A stretch of DNA of 64,000 nucleotides from Clostridiales bacterium (GTDB lineage: Bacteria > Bacillota > Clostridia > Lachnospirales > Lachnospiraceae), in contig JAJQAC010000016.1 of assembly GCA_021204025.1 (NCBI GenBank), positions 1 through 64,000 on the forward strand, written 5' to 3'. This document shows, piece after piece, positions 1 through 9,630 of this stretch. Made by a program: the position numbers and the translations under genes. How positions within the stretch are numbered: the stretch's first letter is position 1; each line of letters starts with the position of its first letter. The notes below the pieces were generated by a model. That model saw only the letters and a program-made list of their open reading frames with translations. It did no database searches and was not told the DNA's origin.

Positions 1-2
1 CC

Positions 3-83
3 GAGGAAATTTTGCAGAGCTTACGTTCTAAAATGGTTACATCGAAAATGATTCAGGAGAATAAAACCTTGCCGGGAAGGTAA
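3..83 (+). CDS. C-terminal end of a truncated upstream CDS (product unknown)
   Basis: Open frame from the window edge, ...EEILQSLRSKMVTSKMIQENKTLPGR*, ending TAA at 81-83. Confidence 0.4.
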   Translation, partial: EEILQSLRSKMVTSKMIQENKTLPGR

Positions 84-130
84 AAACATACTATAATAAT
101 AAATCTATCAAACAATCAGGAGGAAGGAAT

Positions 131-334
131 ATGCAGATTAGTAAGGATATGCTGATCGGTGATCTGATTAAGAAGCATGAATTAATCGCGCCGATGCTGA
201 TGCATGCGGGGATGCATTGTATCGGATGTCCGTCGTCGCAGATGGAGTCGCTGGAAGAAGCCTGTATGGTACATGGGATCGACTGCGACATACTGGTATC
301 CAATATGAATGAGATCCTGGCGACAGTAGATTGA
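131..334 (+). CDS. DUF1858 domain-containing protein
   Basis: 67 aa; ISKDMLIGDLI...GMHCIGCPSSQMESLEEAC pattern typical of DUF1858; RBS aggagga upstream. Confidence 0.8.
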   Translation: MQISKDMLIGDLIKKHELIAPMLMHAGMHCIGCPSSQMESLEEACMVHGIDCDILVSNMNEILATVD

Positions 335-353
335 GTAAAATGATAAATAATTT

Positions 354-389
354 GCCGGAGAGAAAGATAAAACGCGCTTTCTCTCCGGC
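354..389 (+). terminator. Intrinsic terminator-like hairpin
   Basis: GCCGGAGAGAAAG / CTTTCTCTCCGGC 13-bp stem between convergent genes. Confidence 0.7.
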
Positions 390-434
390 ATTGTTATACA
401 TAAGGATAAAAAATACGGACACGTCTGCTGATTT

Positions 435-1202
435 TTAAACCGTCATAAGTTTTTGAAGTGCCTGGCCTGAAATCATCGTATCATAATGTTCCTGATAGTA
501 AGCCTCACTTCCGGTCTCCTGATGAATCTTTTCGGAAAATTCCATGAGAGTGTTGCAGAGCCGGCTGAAACAAAGCGCGTCTGTATCCGCGTTTGACACA
601 GTCAGATAATACTGACCGGAGGAAGGATTTTTATACAGGCTGTTGGAGCAGTCGCAGATATCGCCGACCGCCGCTGCCGCTGTGATCACCTGATCGAGAT
701 TGTTGAAGCGGAAGATACGGATGACCGGTTCCGTCGGTGGGGTTGTCTGCGTATTTTCCGGATTGACAGACGTGGAATCTGCAGTTTCCGGGCTGGGGGC
801 AGGCATACCCAGAAGATCATTCTTAAGGAGCTGGAACAGATTGTCGGCGCCTTCAAGCAGCTCCGCCGGGAGAGGATTCCACAGGCTTTCCGCATCCTCA
901 TCGGAAAGAGGAGAAAATCGGGAAAAGCGGGTATCCAGTTCTTCCGGATCTTCGATCTTTGTGATCAACAGGATGACGCTCTCATTGGAAATCGGGATCG
1001 CCTCTACCATGAGGGGGATATCCTCTGCTTCAAATCCTACCTCGCTGGATGCTTTCTGAATCATCTCATGAAAAAGATTACGTGCTTTCTCACTGCCATA
1101 TGCCAGCTCGCCAAGGTTTAAATTGCGTGTGCTGAGATCCGCGCTGTTAAGAGTACAGCGGATCTGATTTTCATTAATTCGTTCTATCTTCATAATAATC
1201 AC
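435..1202 (-). CDS. mecA: Adaptor protein MecA
   Basis: 255 aa; MKIERINENQIRCTLNSADL N-terminus, acidic linker and C-terminal domain typical of MecA; likely start at the internal MKIERI. Confidence 0.85.
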   Translation of the reverse strand: MIIMKIERINENQIRCTLNSADLSTRNLNLGELAYGSEKARNLFHEMIQKASSEVGFEAEDIPLMVEAIPISNESVILLITKIEDPEELDTRFSRFSPLSDEDAESLWNPLPAELLEGADNLFQLLKNDLLGMPAPSPETADSTSVNPENTQTTPPTEPVIRIFRFNNLDQVITAAAAVGDICDCSNSLYKNPSSGQYYLTVSNADTDALCFSRLCNTLMEFSEKIHQETGSEAYYQEHYDTMISGQALQKLMTV

Positions 1203-1968
1203 TCCCTTCAGTTGTCCGGATTAGGGCTGTGTATCATGTTCTGTTACCGTTTTCTACTACTATTATAATATATGATACAGAAAAAAGGCAATTCCTATGT
1301 GATAATCTTAATTAAAACGAAAGGATTGCAAAACAATGGTTTCTGATCGTTGCTTTATCATATAAGATTTTGGTGGGGAATGCAAGCATAAATTGAAAAT
1401 AAAAGCAGGGCTGCAGGTATAAATCAAAAATAGTACTTGTAATCCGGCAGATAATATATTAAAATATTATCCAATCGTATTCGGGAAGGGGGCAATGAGG
1501 TTCAAAGAGAGCTGTTCTGTTTGGCTGACCGGTTTCCGGTCTGTGAGTATGTGTAATTTCATATCCTGTTTTTCCAGGAGATGCAGAGTTTTTGTCTTAT
1601 TTTATCTTGCGTTCAGCAAAAAAATCCGGTTTAAACGATGATAAAAGGTTCAGGAGTCCTCCCTTACTGCCGTAAACTTGTCGGTTATTGTCATGTTTTG
1701 TCTGCTCAGGGCGGTCCTATGTTTGTGGAGAGACGGAAGGAACCTCGAACAGAAGTAGCTGTCTGGATACAGAATAACTGCAAAAGAACCCGCCGTAAGG
1801 TCGGGGAAACATACAAAAGACGCTGGGAAATGGATCGCTCATGAGAGATGGGCGGGTTTCATTTGTGATAAGTCGGCTGTGGAATTGTGGAAATTAAGAA
1901 GGAAAATATGTGTCACGGCAGAATGCTCCGGTCATGTTTCCCGGTTCCATTGTATGGGAGGATAGCAG

Positions 1969-2331
1969 ATGATACGACAGACAGAAAATTTAACAGAACA
2001 GGATAAAGTGGTGTTTTTAAATGGCATTCGAAAATATATGGATCGGGGGATACCGGTTTATATGGATGGAAAAAGAACAGATGAAAGAAGACTGAGAAAG
2101 CTCTTTGAACCACAGGGAAAATTCTTTTATATGGCGGATTTTGTGATCGAAGAGACGGATCAGGCAAACGTCGGGATGATCAGAGAGAGAAATGAGTCTG
2201 CGGGATATTCCGGCGATGTCTGTAGAGATACGGCGAGGGACGCGGAGGGAAAAAGTCTGTACCTGAATGACAAAACTTCCCGGCGATTTCGCTTGAAAGC
2301 GATCCATTTCGATCGGGTTTATCATCAGTAA
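1969..2331 (+). CDS. Hypothetical protein
   Basis: 120 aa ORF preceded by ggaggatag; no recognised domain. Confidence 0.45.
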   Translation: MIRQTENLTEQDKVVFLNGIRKYMDRGIPVYMDGKRTDERRLRKLFEPQGKFFYMADFVIEETDQANVGMIRERNESAGYSGDVCRDTARDAEGKSLYLNDKTSRRFRLKAIHFDRVYHQ

Positions 2332-2572
2332 AAGGAAACTGCAAAACATACGGAAAGGCTTGGAAGAATCCTGATTCAGTCAGCCAGGTAAAAAACCGAG
2401 CGAAGAGAGAAAGTCATAAAAAATTTAGATACGCAAGAGGATATCTATGCTATAATGAGCAAAAGTGATGAATTTTGAAATGTAAATGGCACAGCAGATC
2501 ACGGGCAGGTTCGTGATCTGCTGGATGTGGAAATGATTGATCGTTTGGAAAAAATGGCCAGAGGAGTTACGA

Positions 2573-4231
2573 ATGAAAAAGATTCTGATATCGTTTTTTA
2601 CGGTCGTAATTATGGTTTTTATCATAGCGGGAGCCGTCATTGGCATCCGTCTTTATCAAAAATATGCGCCGACGAAGGAAAGGGCAGATTTAGAAGAATG
2701 GTTTGGCGTATCGGGGGACGAGATCGCTGTTGTTGTGGATAATGAACGGGAGGAAGCGGTTAAGGGGAAATGGATCCATGAGTGTGTATACCTGCCTCTG
2801 TCCTGGGTAAGCAGTACATTGAATGAAAGGTTTTACTGGGCGGAAGATGTTCATGAGATGATTTATGCGCTTCCGGAGACGATCGTTTATGCGGATATGT
2901 CAGTGATGGAGACAAACGGATGTCCGGTTATTGTGGAAGAGGATGAGGAGGTGTGGCTGAACGCAGAGACTCTGCTTACCTACACCGATATCCGACTTGA
3001 GATGTATGTAGATGATGCGGTAAAGCGTATTTTTATTGATACGAAGTGGGAGCCGGTTCGTGAGGCCGGAATGAAAAAGAACGGAAAAATCCGTGTGCTT
3101 GGCGGTATAAAAAGCGCGATCCTTGCGGAAGTTGAAAAAAATGAGAACGTACAGATCCTTGAAACCATGGAGAGGTGGGTCAAAGTACGCACCGATTCCG
3201 GATACATAGGATATATTCAGAAGCGTCTGCTGGAAAATGAAACAGAGGTGACGCCGCACAGCACGTTCGAGGCACCTGTTTATACGAGTCTTTCGGTTGA
3301 AGCGCCAGTCAGTCTGGTCTGGCATCAGGTTACGTCCAGGGAGGCCAACAGTGCGATGAAAACGCTTATGGCGAATACCAAAGGAGTCAATGTGATCGCG
3401 CCGACATGGTTTATGCTGACAGATAATGAGGGGAATTTCGATTCGCTGGCGGATTCTTCTTATGTTGCCGATGCGCATGAGATGGGATTGCAGGTGTGGG
3501 CGGTGCTGGATAATTTTAACCGGGGTGCTGATGTGCAGTCAGAGGTCCTTTTTGCGGATAGCGCAGCGCGGCAGAAGCTGATTGACGTGCTGGTCCGGGA
3601 AGTGCAGACGTATGGAATTGATGGAATTAACCTGGATATTGAGGGAATCAAACCGGCTGCCGGTGTTCATTACATCCAGTTTATCCGGGAACTTTCCGTA
3701 AGCTGCAGAGTCAATGGGATATTTCTGTCAGTAGACAGTTATGTGCCTTCGGCTTATACTGCGTTTTATAATCGTGCGGAGCAGGGTAGAGTGGCGGATT
3801 ATGTTGTGATTATGGGTTATGATGAGCATTACGCAGGAGGAGAAGCAGGTTCGGTGGCATCGATTGGCTATGAACGACAGGGTATTCTGGATACGCTGGA
3901 GGATGTCCCGGCAGAGAAAATCATCAGTGCGATTCCGCTGTATACACGTGTGTGGAAAGTGGATGCAAGCGGAACTTCATCGACGGCGATGGGACTTGCG
4001 TCCGCACAGAGATGGGTAGATGATAACGGTGTAGAGTTATACTGGCAGGAAGAACTGGGACAGTATTATGGAGAAAAGCGGACCGAAGACGCAGTCTGGT
4101 ATATCTGGCTGGAGGAAGAGCGATCTCTGACAGAAAAAGTGGCGTTGATTAAGAAATATGGTCTTGCCGGAGTGGCGTGCTGGAAACTCGGATTTGACAC
4201 AGCAGAAATATGGGAAATCATCCGGCTGTAA
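2573..4231 (+). CDS. GH18-family (YaaH-like) glycosyl hydrolase with N-terminal TM segment and SH3-like domain
   Basis: GINLDIEGI catalytic-type motif, SH3-like VQILETMERWVKVRTDSGYIGYI; start at MKKILISFF with RBS gaggag. Confidence 0.85.
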   Translation: MKKILISFFTVVIMVFIIAGAVIGIRLYQKYAPTKERADLEEWFGVSGDEIAVVVDNEREEAVKGKWIHECVYLPLSWVSSTLNERFYWAEDVHEMIYALPETIVYADMSVMETNGCPVIVEEDEEVWLNAETLLTYTDIRLEMYVDDAVKRIFIDTKWEPVREAGMKKNGKIRVLGGIKSAILAEVEKNENVQILETMERWVKVRTDSGYIGYIQKRLLENETEVTPHSTFEAPVYTSLSVEAPVSLVWHQVTSREANSAMKTLMANTKGVNVIAPTWFMLTDNEGNFDSLADSSYVADAHEMGLQVWAVLDNFNRGADVQSEVLFADSAARQKLIDVLVREVQTYGIDGINLDIEGIKPAAGVHYIQFIRELSVSCRVNGIFLSVDSYVPSAYTAFYNRAEQGRVADYVVIMGYDEHYAGGEAGSVASIGYERQGILDTLEDVPAEKIISAIPLYTRVWKVDASGTSSTAMGLASAQRWVDDNGVELYWQEELGQYYGEKRTEDAVWYIWLEEERSLTEKVALIKKYGLAGVACWKLGFDTAEIWEIIRL

Positions 4232-4250
4232 CAAAAAGGAGGCGGAGTAA

Positions 4251-5768
4251 ATGACAAAGAAGAATCGGAAATCTGCAGGAAAACATCTGCTGATTCTGGC
4301 ATTTGCGCTGATCCTCGGCGCGGCCGGGTGTGGAAAAAGGGCAGATTCTGATCTTGTGGAATCGGGACAGGAGAGGGAAACTGATCCATCGGAAGGAGAA
4401 AGCGCGCCGGAAAATCCTTCTGAGCGGGAGACCGGTGAACCAGAATCCGATGAACCGGAAACAACGATAGAACCGTTTCCTCAGGAGTCATTATGGGAAG
4501 AGGATGACGGGCAGGAAGAAGGAGAGGATGACGAAGAAGAAAACGGCTGGGATGAGGACTGGGAAGGAAGACTGATCCTGGCGACAGATATTCACTATCT
4601 GTCGAGAGAGCTGACCGACGGAGGAGAAGCCTTTCAGTATATGGTGGATCATGGAGACGGAAAAGTAGTTACCTATGTGGAGGCGATTACCGATGCGTTT
4701 CTCGAAGAAGTGATCCGCAGGCAGCCGGACGTGCTGATACTCAGCGGAGATCTTACATTGGATGGAGAGAAACAGAGCCATGAGGAACTGGCGGAAAAAC
4801 TATATGAGGTTGAGGATAGTGGTATTCCGGTACTGATTATTCCGGGCAATCATGATATCAATAATCATCATGCGGCACGATTTGAGGGAAACAGCCGTAA
4901 ACCGGCTGAGTTCACAACACCGGAGGAATTTCGCGAAATCTATCGCGATTTTGGATACGATGAAGCGATCAGTGAAGATCGTACTTCTCTGAGTTATCTG
5001 TATGAATATGATGAGGAGACCTGGTTTTTGATGATTGACAGCTGCCAGTACGCGAGGAAAGCATTGGTGGGCGGAGCGATTATGCCGGAGACTTATGACT
5101 GGATTGAGGAATGCCTGGAGGAAGCCTGGGATGAAGGCATCCATGTAATACCGGTGGCTCATCATAATCTGCTGGATGAAAGTGAGATCTATGTGGATGA
5201 CTGTACGATTGAGCATGGAGAACAGCTGGCGGATATTCTGGAAGAATGGGATGTTTCATCCTTTTTAAGTGGTCATCTGCATGTTCAGCACGCAAAGCGG
5301 TCAGGGGGAAACAGGGGCGTCTGGGAGATGGTGACCAGCTCATTGGCCACACCTGCCTGTCAGTATGGTGTGATGGAGTATCGACATAATGGGGATTTTC
5401 ACTATTATACGCAAAGTGTGGATGTGGAGCGCTGGGCGAAAGTACATCAACGGACAGAACAGGATCTGCTGGAGTTTGATACATTTAAAGAGCCGTTTCT
5501 GCGCCGGGTTTTTTATAATCAGTCGTATGACGCGTTAAGTAAAATCGATGTGTTTACTGAAAACCAGCGGGTGCGGATGTCGAATTTTTATTCTAATCTG
5601 AATTATTATTATTATCAGGGAAATGCCTGTAAGATTGTGGAGGAAGTGGAAAACGACCCGGACTATGAACTGTGGCTGGAGGACGGAGCGCTGAGCGTCC
5701 TTGGCGATTATGTCGTTTATATTATCGAGGACGCGAAGATGGATTATAATACGGTTTTATCTGAATAG
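4251..5768 (+). CDS. Metallophosphoesterase lipoprotein
   Basis: Lipobox LGAAGC; ATDIHYL, LSGDLTLDG, IPGNHDIN, SGHLHVQH calcineurin-like motifs. Confidence 0.85.
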   Translation: MTKKNRKSAGKHLLILAFALILGAAGCGKRADSDLVESGQERETDPSEGESAPENPSERETGEPESDEPETTIEPFPQESLWEEDDGQEEGEDDEEENGWDEDWEGRLILATDIHYLSRELTDGGEAFQYMVDHGDGKVVTYVEAITDAFLEEVIRRQPDVLILSGDLTLDGEKQSHEELAEKLYEVEDSGIPVLIIPGNHDINNHHAARFEGNSRKPAEFTTPEEFREIYRDFGYDEAISEDRTSLSYLYEYDEETWFLMIDSCQYARKALVGGAIMPETYDWIEECLEEAWDEGIHVIPVAHHNLLDESEIYVDDCTIEHGEQLADILEEWDVSSFLSGHLHVQHAKRSGGNRGVWEMVTSSLATPACQYGVMEYRHNGDFHYYTQSVDVERWAKVHQRTEQDLLEFDTFKEPFLRRVFYNQSYDALSKIDVFTENQRVRMSNFYSNLNYYYYQGNACKIVEEVENDPDYELWLEDGALSVLGDYVVYIIEDAKMDYNTVLSE

Positions 5769-5834
5769 GGTTCTTTTTTTGCCGGGAGAAGGATATATTG
5801 AATCAGAGTTTTTTGTGGATATGGGTGGATTCCG

Positions 5835-6560
5835 GTGAATGGTCGAAGAACTGAGCTGTTGATGGGGATACTGTTTCTGGCATGTGTGTATCTGATTTCG
5901 GGTCACGCGGGCCGCCTGGTGGCCAGTCAGAAGACGGCTGCCGCAGCAAAGAGCCGTAAGCAGTTGGTTGTCTGTATTGACAGCGGACATGGGGGCAGCG
6001 ATCCCGGAAAGGTTGGCGTGGACGGAACGCTGGAGAAGGATATTAATCTTCAGATCGCGGAACGGCTGAAAACATATCTGGAGGCCTCCGATGTGAAAGT
6101 GGTTATGACCAGGGAAAGTGACCAAGGACTCTACAGTGAAAAGGATTCCAACAAAAAAAACGCGGATATGAAAAATAGGGTGAATCTGATCAATGAGTCT
6201 AATCCGGATGTGGCGGTCAGCATCCATCAGAACAGTTATCATGAGGAACCGATTTCCGGAGGCCAGGTGTTTTATTATAAGGATTCGGAAAAAGGGAAAC
6301 GTCTGGCGCAGATTCTGCAAAAGCGGTTTGATTTTGTGCTGGGAGAGAAAAATACCCGTCAGGCCAGACCAAACGGGAATTATTATCTGCTGATGCATGT
6401 CCGGCATCCGATTGTAATTGTAGAGTGTGGGTTTTTGTCTAATGCAGCGGAGTCGAAAGCACTTGAATCAGAAGAATATCAGAGTCGGCTGGCGTGGACG
6501 TTGCATATGGGAATTATGGAATATTTAAACACCAGGCAGGAAAACAGATCTGAGAAATAA
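5835..6560 (+). CDS. cwlD: N-acetylmuramoyl-L-alanine amidase (CwlD-like)
   Basis: VCIDSGHGGSDPGKVG, SIHQNS, VECGFLSN motifs of Amidase_3. Confidence 0.85.
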   Translation: MNGRRTELLMGILFLACVYLISGHAGRLVASQKTAAAAKSRKQLVVCIDSGHGGSDPGKVGVDGTLEKDINLQIAERLKTYLEASDVKVVMTRESDQGLYSEKDSNKKNADMKNRVNLINESNPDVAVSIHQNSYHEEPISGGQVFYYKDSEKGKRLAQILQKRFDFVLGEKNTRQARPNGNYYLLMHVRHPIVIVECGFLSNAAESKALESEEYQSRLAWTLHMGIMEYLNTRQENRSEK

Positions 6561-6603
6561 ACTGTGGGAATGATATTTGTCATGTATCAGGAAGGAACTA
6601 AGG

Positions 6604-7659
6604 ATGGAAACAAAATGGGTTCATATTAAAGAGCCGGCTTCGGTAAAGGATGAAGAACTGGAGGAAGCCGTCGAAATCTTACGAAGCGGCGGGCTGGTGG
6701 CGTTCCCGACGGAGACCGTTTATGGTTTAGGCGCGAATGCTCTGGATGAGACGGCGTCAGTGAAGATCTATGCAGCAAAGGGTCGTCCCTCGGATAATCC
6801 GCTGATTGCTCATATCTCAGGTATCGGAGAACTGGAACCGCTGACAGCGCGGGTGCCGGATGCCGGCAGACGACTGGCCGGGGCATTCTGGCCGGGGCCC
6901 CTGACGATGATATTTCCCAAGAGCATTCGGGTTCCGTATACGACGACAGGAGGTCTGGATACGGTGGCAGTGCGTATGCCTTCGGATCCGGTGGCAAACC
7001 GACTGATCGCATTGGCCGGGATTCCGATTGCGGCGCCGAGCGCAAATACTTCCGGACGACCCAGCCCGACGCGGGCAGAACATGTCTGGGAAGATATGAA
7101 TGGGAAAATCGAGATGATCCTTGACGGGGGGCCGGTAGGGATCGGAGTGGAGTCCACGATTGTGGATGTTTCAGGAGAGATGCCGGTATTGTTGCGGCCG
7201 GGAGCAGTGACAATGGAAATGTTGACGGAGGTTCTGGGGGAGGTTGCCGTGGATCCCACGATCCAGGGACCACCCAGGGAAGGACTTCGTCCAAAAGCTC
7301 CAGGTATGAAATATCGCCATTATGCGCCGCGGGCTGAGATGACGATTGTGGAGGGCGAATCCATGCGGGTGGCAGACGAGATCAATCGCCGGGTGCGGGA
7401 GAGTTTGCTGAGAGGAAAGCGCGCAGGGGTGATCTGTACGGATGAAACGAGATCATTATATAAAGCGGGTTTTATCCGGAGTGTGGGTGTCCGCGCCAGG
7501 GAAGAGACGATTGCGCACAATCTGTTTGCGGTGCTGAGGGAATTTGATGAACTGGAAACGGACGTTATTTTCTCTGAAAGTTTTGCGGGAGATCATCTTG
7601 GTTTCGCGATCATGAACCGTCTGACAAAAGCGGCCGGGTATCGGATTATCCAGGTATAA
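6604..7659 (+). CDS. L-threonylcarbamoyladenylate synthase (TsaC/Sua5/YwlC)
   Basis: LRSGGLVAFPTETVYGLGANA, KGRPSDNPLI; C-terminal Sua5 domain; start at METKWV. Confidence 0.9.
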   Translation: METKWVHIKEPASVKDEELEEAVEILRSGGLVAFPTETVYGLGANALDETASVKIYAAKGRPSDNPLIAHISGIGELEPLTARVPDAGRRLAGAFWPGPLTMIFPKSIRVPYTTTGGLDTVAVRMPSDPVANRLIALAGIPIAAPSANTSGRPSPTRAEHVWEDMNGKIEMILDGGPVGIGVESTIVDVSGEMPVLLRPGAVTMEMLTEVLGEVAVDPTIQGPPREGLRPKAPGMKYRHYAPRAEMTIVEGESMRVADEINRRVRESLLRGKRAGVICTDETRSLYKAGFIRSVGVRAREETIAHNLFAVLREFDELETDVIFSESFAGDHLGFAIMNRLTKAAGYRIIQV

Positions 7660-7678
7660 ACAAAAAGGAGGGAACAGT

Positions 7679-8182
7679 ATGTCAGAAACCAGAAAGCGAG
7701 CGGATTACATCTCATGGGATGAGTATTTTATGGGCGTAGCGGATTTGGCCGGAAGACGTTCTAAGGATCCCAACACACAGGTGGGTGCCTGTATTGTCAG
7801 TGATGATAATAAGATTTTGTCGATGGGGTATAATGGCTTTCCCAGCGGATGTTCGGATGATGAGTTCCCATGGAGCCGGGAATCCGGAGATAATGACGAC
7901 CCATATAGTACCAAATATTTGTATGTTACGCATAGTGAGCTGAACGCGATTTTAAATTACCGGGGCGGCAGTCTGGAAGGAAGTAAGCTGTATGTTACGC
8001 TTTTTCCCTGTAATGAGTGCGCGAAAGCGATCATTCAGTCCGGGATTAAGACGGTGATCTATCGTGATGATAAGTATCCGGATTCTCCGTCAGTCCGGGC
8101 ATCCAAGCGGATGCTGAATGCAGCGGGAGTGCGATACTATCAATATGAAAAAACCGGGAGAAGTATACGAATTGACATGTAA
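7679..8182 (+). CDS. dCMP deaminase / ComEB family cytidine deaminase
   Basis: NTQVGACIVSDDNKILSMGYNGFP, HSELNAILN, PCNECAKAIIQSGI zinc motifs. Confidence 0.9.
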   Translation: MSETRKRADYISWDEYFMGVADLAGRRSKDPNTQVGACIVSDDNKILSMGYNGFPSGCSDDEFPWSRESGDNDDPYSTKYLYVTHSELNAILNYRGGSLEGSKLYVTLFPCNECAKAIIQSGIKTVIYRDDKYPDSPSVRASKRMLNAAGVRYYQYEKTGRSIRIDM

Positions 8183-8344
8183 AATGTGGGAACGATGAAA
8201 AAGAGGGCTTGCGGTATCAGGAAAAATAGCATAGAATGAAAACCAGGACTTTAAAGGATGAGTGGCGGGTCCGCGCAGACTTTAAAACCAACAGAGAACC
8301 CGATAACAGAGTTTGTGTAAAGAGCAAAAGAGGTGAATGCTGTC

Positions 8345-8455
8345 ATGATGAATATGCATAATAACAATAAGACCAGAAAGATCGTCTGTGCGGTTATTGT
8401 AATTGTTATCTGTCTTGCAATGGTCGTGCCGGTCATTTTAGCCGCGCTGGTGTAG
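8345..8455 (+). CDS. Small single-TM protein (36 aa)
   Basis: MMNMHNNNKTRKIVCAVIVIVICLAMVVPVILAALV*; RBS aaagaggtg; not in supplied ORF track because <60 aa. Confidence 0.5.
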   Translation: MMNMHNNNKTRKIVCAVIVIVICLAMVVPVILAALV

Positions 8456-8522
8456 CAGTAACTGATCTGACCAGGCGGGCAGGGATGAGAAAAATAGAAT
8501 CGGAAAAGAAAGATGGGGCAGG

Positions 8523-9176
8523 ATGAGAAGGATAGAACGGGAAAACACCGGGAAGATGGTTCCTGGTCAGGATTTGGTTGTGGCCGGCTATGCCGGATTG
8601 TCCGGAAGCCTGTATCTTCTGGCAGCCTGTGGTGAGGAGCTTTCCCGTCGGTTATCTGCTGTTTATCTGAATGAGATGCGCGGACTGGACAATCAGGTCA
8701 TAGAAAAAGATGAGAATTACTGGGCCACAACAGGCGCAACGGAATGGGAATCCTGTGGTCTGGGAGGCATCCTGCGTGCCATCTGGGATCTGACAGGCGC
8801 TTATAAGATGGGAGTTGAATTTGTACTTCGCAGGATTCCGATCCGGCAGGAAACCATAGAGGTTTGTGAATGCCTTTCGTGTAATCCTTACCGTCTTTAC
8901 AGCGGGGGCTGCTGGCTCCTGACAGCGGATAACGGGGGAAAACTTGTCCGGCGTCTGGCGGATGACGGAATCCCGTCGGCAGTGATTGGACAGATCAATT
9001 GCGGGATCGCGAGAGAAGTGATTCAGGAGGACGGCAGAGGTTTCCTGGAACGGCCGCACAAAGATGAAATTTTTCAGAAGATTCCCGATTTCCGGGTGGA
9101 ATGCACGAAGACACATTCCTTTAAAAACGATAAGAGGAGACAATATTATGAGAGAGAAAATCCTGGCAGTAATTGA
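8523..9176 (+). CDS. AIR synthase (PurM C-terminal)/HypE-like protein
   Basis: Architecture resembles PurM-C/AIRS_C: ...GGCWLLTADNGGKLVRRLADDGIPSAVIGQI. Confidence 0.6.
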   Translation: MRRIERENTGKMVPGQDLVVAGYAGLSGSLYLLAACGEELSRRLSAVYLNEMRGLDNQVIEKDENYWATTGATEWESCGLGGILRAIWDLTGAYKMGVEFVLRRIPIRQETIEVCECLSCNPYRLYSGGCWLLTADNGGKLVRRLADDGIPSAVIGQINCGIAREVIQEDGRGFLERPHKDEIFQKIPDFRVECTKTHSFKNDKRRQYYERENPGSN

Positions 9177-9630
9177 AAAAAACAGCAGAATCGATATTCA
9201 TGATCTGGCAATTCTTCTGGGTGAGAGTGAAATCGCGGTTGCAAATGAAATTGCAGATATGGAGAAGGAGCAGATTATCTGCGGTTATCATACGCTGATT
9301 AACTGGGAGAATACCAGTGAAGAAAAGGTAATTGCTTTGATTGAGGTGAAGGTGACTCCTCAGCGCGGCATGGGATTTGATAAAATCGCCGAGCGCATCT
9401 ATCAGTACAGCGAGGTCAATGCAGTATATCTGATGTCAGGAGCATTTGATTTTACTGTGTTTATCGAGGGAAAGACGATGCGGGAGGTTGCGCTTTTTGT
9501 GGCGAATAAGCTCTCGCCGCTTGACTCGGTACAGAGTACGGCGACTCATTTTGTACTGAAAAAATACAAGGATCATGGCACGATTCTCTGCGATCAGATC
9601 CGGGATGAAAGGATGTTGATTACACCGTGA
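9148..9630 (+). CDS. Lrp/AsnC family transcriptional regulator
   Basis: HTH N-terminus plus RAM-type GFDKIAERIYQYSEVNAVYLMSGAFDFTVFIEG; start MREKILAVIEKN with RBS. Confidence 0.85.
   Translation: MREKILAVIEKNSRIDIHDLAILLGESEIAVANEIADMEKEQIICGYHTLINWENTSEEKVIALIEVKVTPQRGMGFDKIAERIYQYSEVNAVYLMSGAFDFTVFIEGKTMREVALFVANKLSPLDSVQSTATHFVLKKYKDHGTILCDQIRDERMLITP

Noticed and set aside
1638-1844. 68-aa plus-strand ORF
   Set aside because: No RBS or recognisable family; more likely within a non-coding or structured region.
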